From contig SZPH01000015.1 in the NCBI GenBank assembly GCA_030263615.1, forward strand, positions 1 through 64,000: DNA of 64,000 bases, given 5' to 3'. A program made the position numbers and the translations under genes. The notes below the pieces were generated by a model that was not told where the DNA came from, searched no databases, and worked only from the letters and a program-made list of their open reading frames with translations. Source of the stretch: Villigracilis sp900696595. GTDB taxonomy: Bacteria > Chloroflexota > Anaerolineae > Anaerolineales > Villigracilaceae. Positions 7,262 to 15,110 of the stretch are shown piece after piece. Each line of letters starts with the position of its first letter. Positions within the stretch are counted from its first letter, which is position 1.

Positions 7262-9427
7262 CGGATTCTCTTCCTCGCTGACGAGGACCTCGCGCTCCTT
7301 GCCGCCGCCCTGCGAGGGACCGACCACGCCCATCGCCTCCAACTGGTCGAGCAGACGCGCCGCGCGCGGATACCCGATGCGGAGTCTCCTCTGAAGCATG
7401 GACGCCGAAGCGCGCTGTTGCTGTCGGACGATGGATATTGCCTTCTCTACCAAGCCGTCGTCTTCGTCTTCATCGGGTTCTTTGAGGAGCGATTCCCAGG
7501 GCGGGGTATCTTCGGCGGGAAGGTCGGCGTTCTTTTGCCAGTGCGCGATCAGGCGTTCGATCTCCATGTCGGTGATCATTACGCCCTGCGCGCGGACGGG
7601 GTTGCCTACTTCGGGGTTGAGGAAGAGCATATCGCCGCGCCCCAGCAGGGATTCCGCGCCGGTGTAATCGAGGATGACGCGGCTGTCTATGCCGGAGGCG
7701 ACCGCGAAGGCCAGCCGCGCCGGGAAGTTGGCTTTGATCAGCCCCGTAACCACGTCCGTTGACGGGCGCTGGGTGGCGACCACGAGATGAATCCCTGTCG
7801 CGCGCGCCATCTGCGCGAGGCGCACGAGGTTATGCTCGGTCTGGTCGGGCGCGGACATCATCAAGTCGGCAAGTTCGTCAATCATGACCACGATGCGCGG
7901 CAGGGGTTGGCCGTCTTCGGAGCGGGATACTTTTTTATTGTAGGAAGTCAGGTCGCGGGCGTGCATCGCCTCGAGCAGGCGGTAGCGGTGTTCCATTTCG
8001 ACCACCACCCAGCGCAACACGCCGAGGATGCGGTTAAGATCGGTCTCGACCTTTCCGTATAAATGCGGCAAACCGTTGAAGCGGATCAACTCGACCATCT
8101 TGGAATCGATCATCACCATGCGCAGTTCTTCGGGCGTGTTGTTCATGGCAAGGCAAGCCGCAATCGCCGTGATGCACACAGACTTGCCCGAGCCGGTCGC
8201 CCCGGCGATGAGCAGGTGCGGCATACGCGCCAGGTCGGCCATGAGCGGGTTGCCGGATACGTCGCGCCCCAGGGCAATGGCAAGCGGCGCGCCGACTTTA
8301 TAGAACGCGTCCGTTTCCATCAAAGCGCGCAAGCGCACGACGGATGTGTTTGTGTTGGGGACTTCGATGCCGACATAAGGCTTGCCCGGCACAGGGGCTT
8401 CGATGCGCAGGCGCTGGGCGGATAGCGCGAGCGCGATATCTTTTTCGAGGGAGGCGATCTGCGCCACGCGCACTTTCATCTGTTGCGCGTCTTCTTCTTC
8501 GTTGCCCTTTTTGATGAAGCCCGGCTGAACGGCAAACTGCGTCACGGATGGACCGACGCGATACCCGATCACGGTGGCGGGGATGCCGAACTCGGAGAGC
8601 GTCTTCATAATCAAGCCGGCGGTCTGGTTGATGGTGCGCTCGTCGGCGCGGACGGTGGCATCGCCGAGCAGGATGCTGAGCGGCGGCAGATCTTCTCCGC
8701 GCGGCGGCGGCTTGAGGGTTTTTTCCTGCTTCCTTTCTGCGGCTTTCAACTGTGGGCGGAATTCAGGCGGCAGGGGTTGCGCTTTCTTCTTTGGGGTTGC
8801 GACCTTGACGGCGCTCTCCGGTTCTTTCTGCCGTTCGGGCGCAGGCGTCGCCACGATCATCGGGGCTTCGTCGCCCGCAATTTTTACCAGCCAGGCTTCG
8901 AGCCGCGCCCAAAGCCCAAAACCGGTCGCCACAGCCAGAAGCCACAGAATGATCAAGACCGCCGTGCCGGGAATCTCCCCCATTGTCTGCCAGAAGAGGC
9001 GCACAAGCGCCCAGCCGAGTCGCCCGCCGTCGTAACCGGACTCAGCCCGGAAGAGGTCGTTGCCCCGCGAAACAGCAAACAAGCCCAGGGTCAGGAGAGA
9101 GGCGAGTTCGAGGGACAGAATCCGCCCCCAATGGACGGGAGTCCGCTCGCGCTGCAGGAGGGAAAATCCGAGATAGGCGATCCCGATCAAGATGAAGATG
9201 CCGCCCCAGCCGAACCAGGCGCGCAGGATGGATGAAATCGCAACCAAAAGGACGCCGTCGGTCCAGCCCAAAAGCGCGAGGAACGACATGACTGCAAAAG
9301 CAATCAGCGCAACGCCGGCGGCTTCGCGCACGAAACGCCCGAACTGCGTGTTGAAGCGGGCAAGGCGTTCGAGCCAGTCGCTGCGCGGCGGAAGTTCCTC
9401 CTGTTGAAAACGACGGGATTGGGGCAT
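7259..9427 (-). CDS. ftsK: DNA translocase FtsK/SpoIIIE
   Basis: 722 residues. The N-terminal 180 residues contain four membrane segments. A charged linker follows, then the RecA-like motor with Walker A GATGSGKS (about 405-412) and Walker B RIVVMIDELADLMM (about 515). The C-terminal 65 residues form the winged-helix gamma domain that reads oriented DNA sequences (IRRRLRIGYPRAARLLDQLE type). The protein pumps chromosome ends through the closing septum. It is shorter than E. coli FtsK because the long linker is missing, as in SpoIIIE. It starts four bases after the stop of the S1-domain gene and is probably co-transcribed with it. Confidence 0.95.
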   Translation of the reverse strand: MPQSRRFQQEELPPRSDWLERLARFNTQFGRFVREAAGVALIAFAVMSFLALLGWTDGVLLVAISSILRAWFGWGGIFILIGIAYLGFSLLQRERTPVHWGRILSLELASLLTLGLFAVSRGNDLFRAESGYDGGRLGWALVRLFWQTMGEIPGTAVLIILWLLAVATGFGLWARLEAWLVKIAGDEAPMIVATPAPERQKEPESAVKVATPKKKAQPLPPEFRPQLKAAERKQEKTLKPPPRGEDLPPLSILLGDATVRADERTINQTAGLIMKTLSEFGIPATVIGYRVGPSVTQFAVQPGFIKKGNEEEDAQQMKVRVAQIASLEKDIALALSAQRLRIEAPVPGKPYVGIEVPNTNTSVVRLRALMETDAFYKVGAPLAIALGRDVSGNPLMADLARMPHLLIAGATGSGKSVCITAIAACLAMNNTPEELRMVMIDSKMVELIRFNGLPHLYGKVETDLNRILGVLRWVVVEMEHRYRLLEAMHARDLTSYNKKVSRSEDGQPLPRIVVMIDELADLMMSAPDQTEHNLVRLAQMARATGIHLVVATQRPSTDVVTGLIKANFPARLAFAVASGIDSRVILDYTGAESLLGRGDMLFLNPEVGNPVRAQGVMITDMEIERLIAHWQKNADLPAEDTPPWESLLKEPDEDEDDGLVEKAISIVRQQQRASASMLQRRLRIGYPRAARLLDQLEAMGVVGPSQGGGKEREVLVSEEENP

Positions 9428-9430
9428 CCG

Positions 9431-10396
9431 CTATTCGAGCCTCATGCTGAAGCCAAGCCGGTGATGCGCAGGGTCGAGATGCAGGACGCGCACCTGAATG
9501 GATTGCCCTTCGGAGAGAATTTCTTTGAGCGAAACGCCCTCGCCGTGCGGGATTTCAGTGGCGTGAAGCAACCCCTCCACGCCGAAGCGGTCGAGCCGCG
9601 CAAACGCGCCATACGAAAGCACGCTCGTGATCGTTGCGAAATGCTCCGACCCGACCGGGAATTCGTTTGCGGCATTCCTCCAGGGATTCGGGAGAAGCCG
9701 CTTTAAACTGAGCGCGACCCGGCATCGCTCAGGGGCAAGTTCCAGAACCTGCACTTCGATATTCTGCCCAAGTTTCACGAACTGCGAAGGATGGTTGACG
9801 CGCCCCCAGGATAATTCCGAAATGTGGATCAAACCCTCGACCCCGCCGAGGTCCACGAAAACGCCGAAGTCGGTGATGTTGGTGACCGCCCCCCGCGCGC
9901 GCTGGCCCGCGCGAAGGGTATGGAACAATTCGGCGCGTTTGCCGGGTTCGGTCTGCGCGGCGCGCTCCGAGAACACCACGCGCCCATCCTCCGGGACACA
10001 TTCGATGATCTTCAAACGCATGGCGCGCCCGACGTACGATTCGAGGTCTTGAGCGCGTTCGGGGGTTTCCCTTCCGGCTAACTCGACCAGATGTGAAAGC
10101 GGCACAAATCCGAACAGCCCTTCGCTTTCGACGAGCAACCCGCCGCGATTATGCCCGGTAACGGTCAATTCGACGATTCGTTCGGCGGTGTAAAGTTCTT
10201 TGACGCGCTCCCAATTGAGGTTTGCCCCGCCCTCCAAAGTGAGACGATTCTCCGCTTCTTTGCGGACCTCGAGCCTGGTCCCAGCCCCGCGCGGATTCGA
10301 CGCCGAAAGCCGGTTCTCCTCCGCCAACACCGATTCCCACCAGCCTTCGTCCACCGTGATCGCGCTCCCCGCCGATTTTGTTCTTTCGTCTGTCAT
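9431..10396 (-). CDS. S1 RNA-binding domain protein (ribosomal S1-like)
   Basis: 321 residues with three S1 (OB-fold) repeats at about 60-145, 160-240 and 250-321. The middle one is the most canonical (GAVTNITDFGVFVDLGG, then GLIHISELSW). Three repeats are fewer than the six of E. coli S1 but common outside Proteobacteria. A role in mRNA binding by the 30S subunit or in RNA turnover is inferred. AAGGAG lies seven bases before the ATG. It is the first gene of the run ending in ftsK, the CDP-alcohol transferase and lgt. Confidence 0.88.
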   Translation of the reverse strand: MTDERTKSAGSAITVDEGWWESVLAEENRLSASNPRGAGTRLEVRKEAENRLTLEGGANLNWERVKELYTAERIVELTVTGHNRGGLLVESEGLFGFVPLSHLVELAGRETPERAQDLESYVGRAMRLKIIECVPEDGRVVFSERAAQTEPGKRAELFHTLRAGQRARGAVTNITDFGVFVDLGGVEGLIHISELSWGRVNHPSQFVKLGQNIEVQVLELAPERCRVALSLKRLLPNPWRNAANEFPVGSEHFATITSVLSYGAFARLDRFGVEGLLHATEIPHGEGVSLKEILSEGQSIQVRVLHLDPAHHRLGFSMRLE

Positions 10397-10443
10397 CCTG
10401 TTGCTCCTTGATAAAATGCCGCGCTCAACTTCCTGCGCGCCTC

Positions 10444-10473
10444 GTTATACATCATATATCAACCTACGCTCAA
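10444..10473 (-). promoter_or_regulatory. Promoter of the S1-ftsK-lgt run
   Basis: On the minus strand, TTGAGC (10473-10468) and TATAAC (10449-10444) are 18 bases apart, about 48 bases before the S1 start codon. Good match to a sigma-70 type promoter; inferred only. Confidence 0.5.
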
Positions 10474-10491
10474 GCCGCCGTCCCGTGCGAA

Positions 10492-10585
10492 GCCGCCTGT
10501 GGGCGGCGGCGTTTTCCGGGGAAGCGCTGCGCCGAGGGCGGCGCAACGGGCGAATGTGCTATGTCCAACGACGGGAGTCGTTGGA
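10492..10585. repeat. Three successive perfect palindromes
   Basis: In 94 bases there are three hairpins: GCCGCC-TGTG-GGCGGC (10492-10507), TGCGCCG-AGGG-CGGCGCA (10528-10545) and TCCAACGAC-GGGA-GTCGTTGGA (10564-10585), all with 4-base loops. The last is close to the 3' end of the minus-strand gene at 10599. No T-run follows on the minus strand. They look like small mobile palindromic repeats inserted next to each other. Confidence 0.65.
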
Positions 10586-10598
10586 GCCCATTCTCCGA

Positions 10599-12512
10599 TC
10601 AGCCTTCCAACTGGTTCATTTCCATTTCGATGATCGCCCTGGCGACGGCTTCGATTGCCACGCGCTGTTTGCGGTACAGGTCGGCTTCGGACATCGCCAG
10701 CCGCGAAGCCACGTCGCGCACTTTGCGTCCTTCGATGAATTTCATTTCGAGGATGTTATAGAGAATCCATTCGGTGGTGAACTTGCGGTCGCCGCGCGGT
10801 TTTACTTCATCCACGGCGCGTCTCAGGAGGGCGCGCAGGGCGTTGGCGGTATTGCCGTCCTCCTTGTCCGCCAGATCGCGCACCACTTGTAATTTTGTCA
10901 ATGGGTTGTTTGTGAACTTCGGTCCGCCCCAGTAATGCGTGAGCGCGTCGCGCACCCAGTTGGCGAGATCGGCTTCCTGCGGCAGGGGCGCTTCGAGCAG
11001 GTTGACATGCGAGTCGTAACGGCTTGCGGCGCGCATACGCTGGATCATCTCGACCTGCGGTTGAATATCCGCCAATGAATGAAAGAGGCGCTGTTGCAAC
11101 TGGCGGTCTTCCAGGGCAAGCGCGGCGCGTTCCGCCAACAGCCAGAGCGCCTCGCGCTGGTCGCGTTCCATGGCGGGTTTCTTTTCATTGCGGGCGACGC
11201 CGAGCAATCCCAACAAGGGCGGGAGTTCGTCCCTGTCCATTTCGACGCGCCTGCGGGCGTAGAGCGGCAGTACCCAGAAATTTCCCCATTGAAATTCGCG
11301 GCGCGTGTCGCCGTTAACGTGAGCCAGCGCCGAAGTAAGGCTCTCCTGTTCGATCATGGCGCGGTTGCCCGTCGCCACGACAGGCAGGAGCGTTTCGTCG
11401 TCCAGAGCCGCAACAAAAGCGGAAGGCGATTGCAAATGGTCGCGCGCCGCCGCCAGCGCCGATTCTAAAAACTGCTGGAGGTCGCCCTGGGTCAGCAGGC
11501 GTTCCTCGACGTTTTGGAGAAATTCCAGTTCGCCGCGGTCGCGCCCGAAGAACAGCCAACGCTCCCAGAGCGGCGCGGCAAAGGTGATGGCGTGTTCCAT
11601 CAACAGGACAGACGCCACGACCGTGAAGGGAACGAAGGCGCTGTACGGAGTCCCCAACAGTTCGCCGCCGCGCCGCACAACGGTCATCAACGCCAATGCG
11701 ACAGAGGCGGTCACGGGTCCGCGCATGATCCATTTGAAAAGGCGGCTCTTGATCACGCGGTCGGGCCATGAAACGCCGAAGAAAGCCACCGCGTACGCCA
11801 TCACGACCACCAACGCGCCCACCAGCGCATTGATAACGACCGCCACGCTCCAAAAAAGGAATTGATGCCGCGCCGCCAGCGCGTACCCGAACAAAAGGTA
11901 GGGGTAGGAACCGAGCGCCGGGGCGGTCGCTCCCGCCATCAGGTACAACATGCGCCGTCTGCCGGAGCGGGTCAACATGAGGTTGTAGGCCCGCAAAAAA
12001 TTTATACCCGCCCAAACCATCGCGGCGACGTAAAAGATAGTGAAGACTTCCGTCCATCCCGTGCGTTGAAGATACGGCGCGGGCTTGCCGTCCGGCACGA
12101 TGGGACCGAGCAAGTATCCAAATGCAAGCAGGAGGAGGAAAAAGGCGGAGACGGCGTACATGCCGCGCACCGCAAAACGCCGGCGCCCGCGCGAGGGGCG
12201 CCCCGCCGTCACCAGCAGAGCGTCCGAAAGATGCAGGTACGCCGCGGGCAGAAACGCCAGCCCGAACCACTGCAAACGCATCAACAAGTCGAGGGTCGGA
12301 ATGGAGGCGGTGTTGTCCTGGAGAGATTCGGCGGCGAAGACGACGACCACGCACAGCAAAATGATCGCGAACGATCGCGCCACCCTGTCGCGCAGGTTGA
12401 ACGAAAGCGAATAAAGAAACAGCGAGAAAGCCGTGATGGCGATCCCCGCCGTGAAAATTTGATTGATCGCCTGAATGCCCGCCAGCAATGTTTCCGGCAA
12501 ACCGTTAATCAT
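10599..12512 (-). CDS. Polytopic membrane protein with GAF-like and C-terminal HTH-like regions
   Basis: 637 residues. The N-terminal 280 residues hold seven to eight membrane segments, resembling histidine-kinase sensor heads (HK 7TM type). Residues about 320-470 look like a GAF-type domain (EERLLTQGDLQQFLESAL, then ALERAALALED). No HisKA or HATPase motif follows. Instead the last 60 residues (FIEGRKVRDVASRLAMSEAD onwards) look like a helix-turn-helix. I infer a membrane-embedded signal sensor that may bind DNA directly; the family is not one I can name. No clear ribosome binding site precedes the ATG at 12512. Confidence 0.6.
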   Translation of the reverse strand: MINGLPETLLAGIQAINQIFTAGIAITAFSLFLYSLSFNLRDRVARSFAIILLCVVVVFAAESLQDNTASIPTLDLLMRLQWFGLAFLPAAYLHLSDALLVTAGRPSRGRRRFAVRGMYAVSAFFLLLLAFGYLLGPIVPDGKPAPYLQRTGWTEVFTIFYVAAMVWAGINFLRAYNLMLTRSGRRRMLYLMAGATAPALGSYPYLLFGYALAARHQFLFWSVAVVINALVGALVVVMAYAVAFFGVSWPDRVIKSRLFKWIMRGPVTASVALALMTVVRRGGELLGTPYSAFVPFTVVASVLLMEHAITFAAPLWERWLFFGRDRGELEFLQNVEERLLTQGDLQQFLESALAAARDHLQSPSAFVAALDDETLLPVVATGNRAMIEQESLTSALAHVNGDTRREFQWGNFWVLPLYARRRVEMDRDELPPLLGLLGVARNEKKPAMERDQREALWLLAERAALALEDRQLQQRLFHSLADIQPQVEMIQRMRAASRYDSHVNLLEAPLPQEADLANWVRDALTHYWGGPKFTNNPLTKLQVVRDLADKEDGNTANALRALLRRAVDEVKPRGDRKFTTEWILYNILEMKFIEGRKVRDVASRLAMSEADLYRKQRVAIEAVARAIIEMEMNQLEG

Positions 12513-12557
12513 TCTGCCCGTCCAATAAAAATGCCCAAGGGCGGCTGGCGCCCTCCG

Positions 12558-13097
12558 TCACTTCAATATCTTCGCGAAGAAAAGAGCCACATCCTTGTTG
12601 AGGTAATAACGGTCATTATACCCGCAGAACTCGAAACCGATTTTCTGCGCCAGCCGGATGGCCGGGATGTTCTTCGATTGCGTTTCGAGGATCAAACGCC
12701 TGTGCGATCGGGACTCAGCCCAGGCTTGAGCCGCCGCCAGTAAAGCGGACGCCACGCCCCGGCGGCGATGAGCCGCGTCCGTCACGAGGTCGAAGACCCA
12801 GACCGTCGAGGATGTCCCCCGTTCCAGGAGGCTGACGTAGCCGACCGCATCCGCGCCGAGCGTGGCGGTGAACATCATGGAGCGTTTGCTCCAGTCGTCG
12901 GCAAGGGAAAAATGATTGTGCGGATATTGCGCCTGGACGGGGCGCGGCAGCCGCACTTCGCGGAATGTGGCGGCGACCTGCCCAGCCTCGCGCCGAACCT
13001 CCAACTGCCAGACGGCTTCGCTTGTGATGGAATGGTCCAACCCCATCAGGCGCGGGAGATCGGGGGCGACGGTCGGGCGTACTTGAATATCGGACAT
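12558..13097 (-). CDS. GNAT family N-acetyltransferase
   Basis: 179 residues. The acetyl-CoA binding motif A is seen as RRRGVASALLAAA in the second half, followed by NIPAIRLAQKIGFEFCG, the typical GNAT motif B. The N-terminal half is variable and sets the unknown substrate. The start at 13097 (MSDIQVRP) gives the standard GNAT N-terminus and has AGGAAAA upstream, whereas an upstream extension to 13172 is strongly basic and unlike the family. Confidence 0.85.
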   Translation of the reverse strand: MSDIQVRPTVAPDLPRLMGLDHSITSEAVWQLEVRREAGQVAATFREVRLPRPVQAQYPHNHFSLADDWSKRSMMFTATLGADAVGYVSLLERGTSSTVWVFDLVTDAAHRRRGVASALLAAAQAWAESRSHRRLILETQSKNIPAIRLAQKIGFEFCGYNDRYYLNKDVALFFAKILK

Positions 13098-13254
13098 GGA
13101 GCGTTTTTCCTGTGTCAGCGACGGTCGCCTGCGAGGCGACTGGCGCTTTGATTTTTGACTCACCTTGCGCAAAATATTCCGAAGGCTCTCTGTAAATTAT
13201 GCCGGTTTGCAGCCTAACCTTCGGGACGGCGCGTAACATCAGTTACTGACTTAG

Positions 13255-13384
13255 AGAGTGTTTCTTAAGTCCTTTTTGGACATGGATTACGCGGATTTCA
13301 AGGATTCTCACGGGAAAAACCTCTTATTAAATCCGCGCCAGTCCGCGCAATCCGTCAAATCCGCGCACTTAAGAAACGGTCTCT
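13255..13384. mobile_element. Miniature inverted-repeat element, 130 bp
   Basis: Ends AGAG-TG-TTTCTTAAGT (13255-13270) and ACTTAAGAAA-CGGT-CTCT (13367-13384) are inverted copies. The interior repeats GCGGATTT / AATCCGCG words in both orientations. No coding potential. The interior resembles that of the elements at 29384-29523 and 63361-63425. No clear target duplication is visible here. Confidence 0.55.
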
Positions 13385-13408
13385 TACCTTGCGCGCCCGC
13401 CTTGTACG

Positions 13409-13448
13409 GCAAAGTTCGCTTTGCCTCGCAACGCAAAGTGAACTTTGC
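13409..13448. repeat. Long-stem dyad repeat
   Basis: GCAAAGTTCGCTTTGC (13409-13424) and GCAAAGTGAACTTTGC (13433-13448) form a 16-bp stem with one mismatch and an 8-base loop. It lies just before the stop of the gene at 13467. Its right half resembles the AAGGTGAACCTTGCGGCG tail of the repeat near 21565, so it belongs to the same loose family. Confidence 0.6.
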
Positions 13449-13466
13449 GGCGCTGCGTAAGGTGAG

Positions 13467-14147
13467 TTATTGATTCGGAATCACCTGCACCGGCACGACG
13501 CAGGGCGGCAGGCTGGTTCCTTGATTGTCTATCACGACCAATCTTAACTGATAATCCCCCGGCGTGAGGGCGGTCGTATCCCAGCGCCCAAGGGACGAGT
13601 CCGTCACCGCCTCGCGGCCCGCGGCGATGGTCGCCCAGGCATCGCTTCCGGCGGGGGCGACTTCATATTTATAAAATCCAAAGTTGGGGATGTTCACCGT
13701 CCCGGTCAATTCGATCGCGCCTTTGATCTCCGCGCCGGGTTCGGGAAAGGTCAGCTCGACCCGCCCCGGCACGCATCCTGACGCGCCCGGCTGGGGGGTG
13801 GACTGCGGCTGGTTCGCAAATTGGGTCATCAACGCGGCGGAAAGGGTGCCGGTGGGGCTGGAGATAAAATCAAGGGTGGGAGTGGCGAGAAAAAAATCGG
13901 CGGGAAGGCCCGGAACGACAAAGGTCGCCACGGAAAATTCAAAGCAGAAGAACAACGCGATCAGGAAAGAGATCAAACCGGAACGCCCCAGCCGGCGCAG
14001 GGAAAACTCGCGTTCGAGGCCGTAAACCGCCACGCGCCATTCGCGCCAGGAGCGGTAAAGCCAGCGGAAGGAGAACATCCCGCCGATCGCCAGCACAAGA
14101 TAAATCAAGACCTCGTAATCTGCGAGGAATCCGAGAAGGTCAACCAT
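13467..14147 (-). CDS. Membrane protein with extracellular Ig-like domain, unknown function
   Basis: 226 residues from the ATG at 14147; a TTG directly after the upstream stop (14159) is an alternative. Two membrane segments (near residues 10-30 and 55-80) are followed by a Pro/Gln-rich linker and a beta-rich domain of about 100 residues with the pattern VELTFPEPGAEIKGAIELTG, then GRWDTTALTPGDYQLRLVV. This resembles Ig-like or fibronectin-like surface domains of Chloroflexota proteins. It directly follows the purine nucleoside phosphorylase gene and may be co-transcribed with it; no functional link is evident. Confidence 0.65.
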   Translation of the reverse strand: MVDLLGFLADYEVLIYLVLAIGGMFSFRWLYRSWREWRVAVYGLEREFSLRRLGRSGLISFLIALFFCFEFSVATFVVPGLPADFFLATPTLDFISSPTGTLSAALMTQFANQPQSTPQPGASGCVPGRVELTFPEPGAEIKGAIELTGTVNIPNFGFYKYEVAPAGSDAWATIAAGREAVTDSSLGRWDTTALTPGDYQLRLVVIDNQGTSLPPCVVPVQVIPNQ

Positions 14148-14159
14148 CGGGAACCGCAA

Positions 14160-14996
14160 TTACAGCCCGCGCAGAACGCCCCGCACGATGGTTTCGATCT
14201 TGGGTGTGATGACCCGCCCCGCTTCGATTACTTCTTCATGCGTGGTGACGGTGGAGCCGTCGAGGTTGGCTTTGTTGCTGATGCCGGAGAGTCCCAGCGC
14301 GCGCATCCCGCCGTGACGGGCGACGATCACCTCCGGCACGGTGGACATGCCGACCGCATCCGCCCCGGCAAGGCGCAGGAAACGCAAATCGGCGGGGGAT
14401 TCAAAAGAGGGACCGCTCAAACCGGCGTACACGCCTTCGCGCAGGGTCAGTTTATTTTCCGCCGCGACCTTTCGCGCAAGATTGCAATACTCCCGGTCGT
14501 AGGGCTGACTCATGTCGGGAAAGCGCGGGCCGATTTCGTCGAGGTTGGGACCCATAAGCGGGTTCAAGCCGGACATGCCCATCAGATTCAACTGATCGGT
14601 GATCAGCATGACATCGCCGGGGACGAAGTTCTCGTTCACGCCTCCAGCCGCGTTGGTGACGAACAGGGAATGCGCTCCGAGTCTGTGCATTACGCGCACG
14701 GGCAGGGTGGTTTCGCCCATGCTGTAGCCTTCGTAATAATGGATGCGTCCCTGCATGACGATGACCGGCTTCCCCTCCAATTCGCCGACGACGAAACGTC
14801 CGGCATGTCCTTGCACGGTGGAGACGGGGAAGTTTGGCAGATCGCTGTATGGGATGCGAACCGGATTCTGGACGGAATCAGCCAACCCATTCAGCCCCGA
14901 ACCGAGGATCATCGCGATTTGCGGCTGGACGGCGACCCGCTTGCGAATCTGATCCGCTATTTCGTCTATTTGAGCGAGGGTGATGAATTTTTGCAT
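14160..14996 (-). CDS. punA: Purine nucleoside phosphorylase
   Basis: 278 residues, the usual length of trimeric class I PNP (inosine/guanosine phosphorylase). It splits purine nucleosides with phosphate in salvage. Motifs: GSGLNGLAD (phosphate loop), MQGRIHYYEGYSM, TNAAGGVN, and GPSFESPAD with VGMSTVPEV and SNKA near the base-binding site. An AAGGT site precedes the ATG. It is transcribed divergently from the HD-GYP gene at 15111. Confidence 0.93.
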   Translation of the reverse strand: MQKFITLAQIDEIADQIRKRVAVQPQIAMILGSGLNGLADSVQNPVRIPYSDLPNFPVSTVQGHAGRFVVGELEGKPVIVMQGRIHYYEGYSMGETTLPVRVMHRLGAHSLFVTNAAGGVNENFVPGDVMLITDQLNLMGMSGLNPLMGPNLDEIGPRFPDMSQPYDREYCNLARKVAAENKLTLREGVYAGLSGPSFESPADLRFLRLAGADAVGMSTVPEVIVARHGGMRALGLSGISNKANLDGSTVTTHEEVIEAGRVITPKIETIVRGVLRGL

Positions 14997-15110
14997 GTGC
15001 GATACCTTGTGTTGATTTGATGACTGCGCATCCCCTGTTTTGGTTTGCGCCCGCGATTATATCAGAAATGATATTGGCTGATTTTGCGCTCTTATGCTAT
15101 CCTCCGCCTG

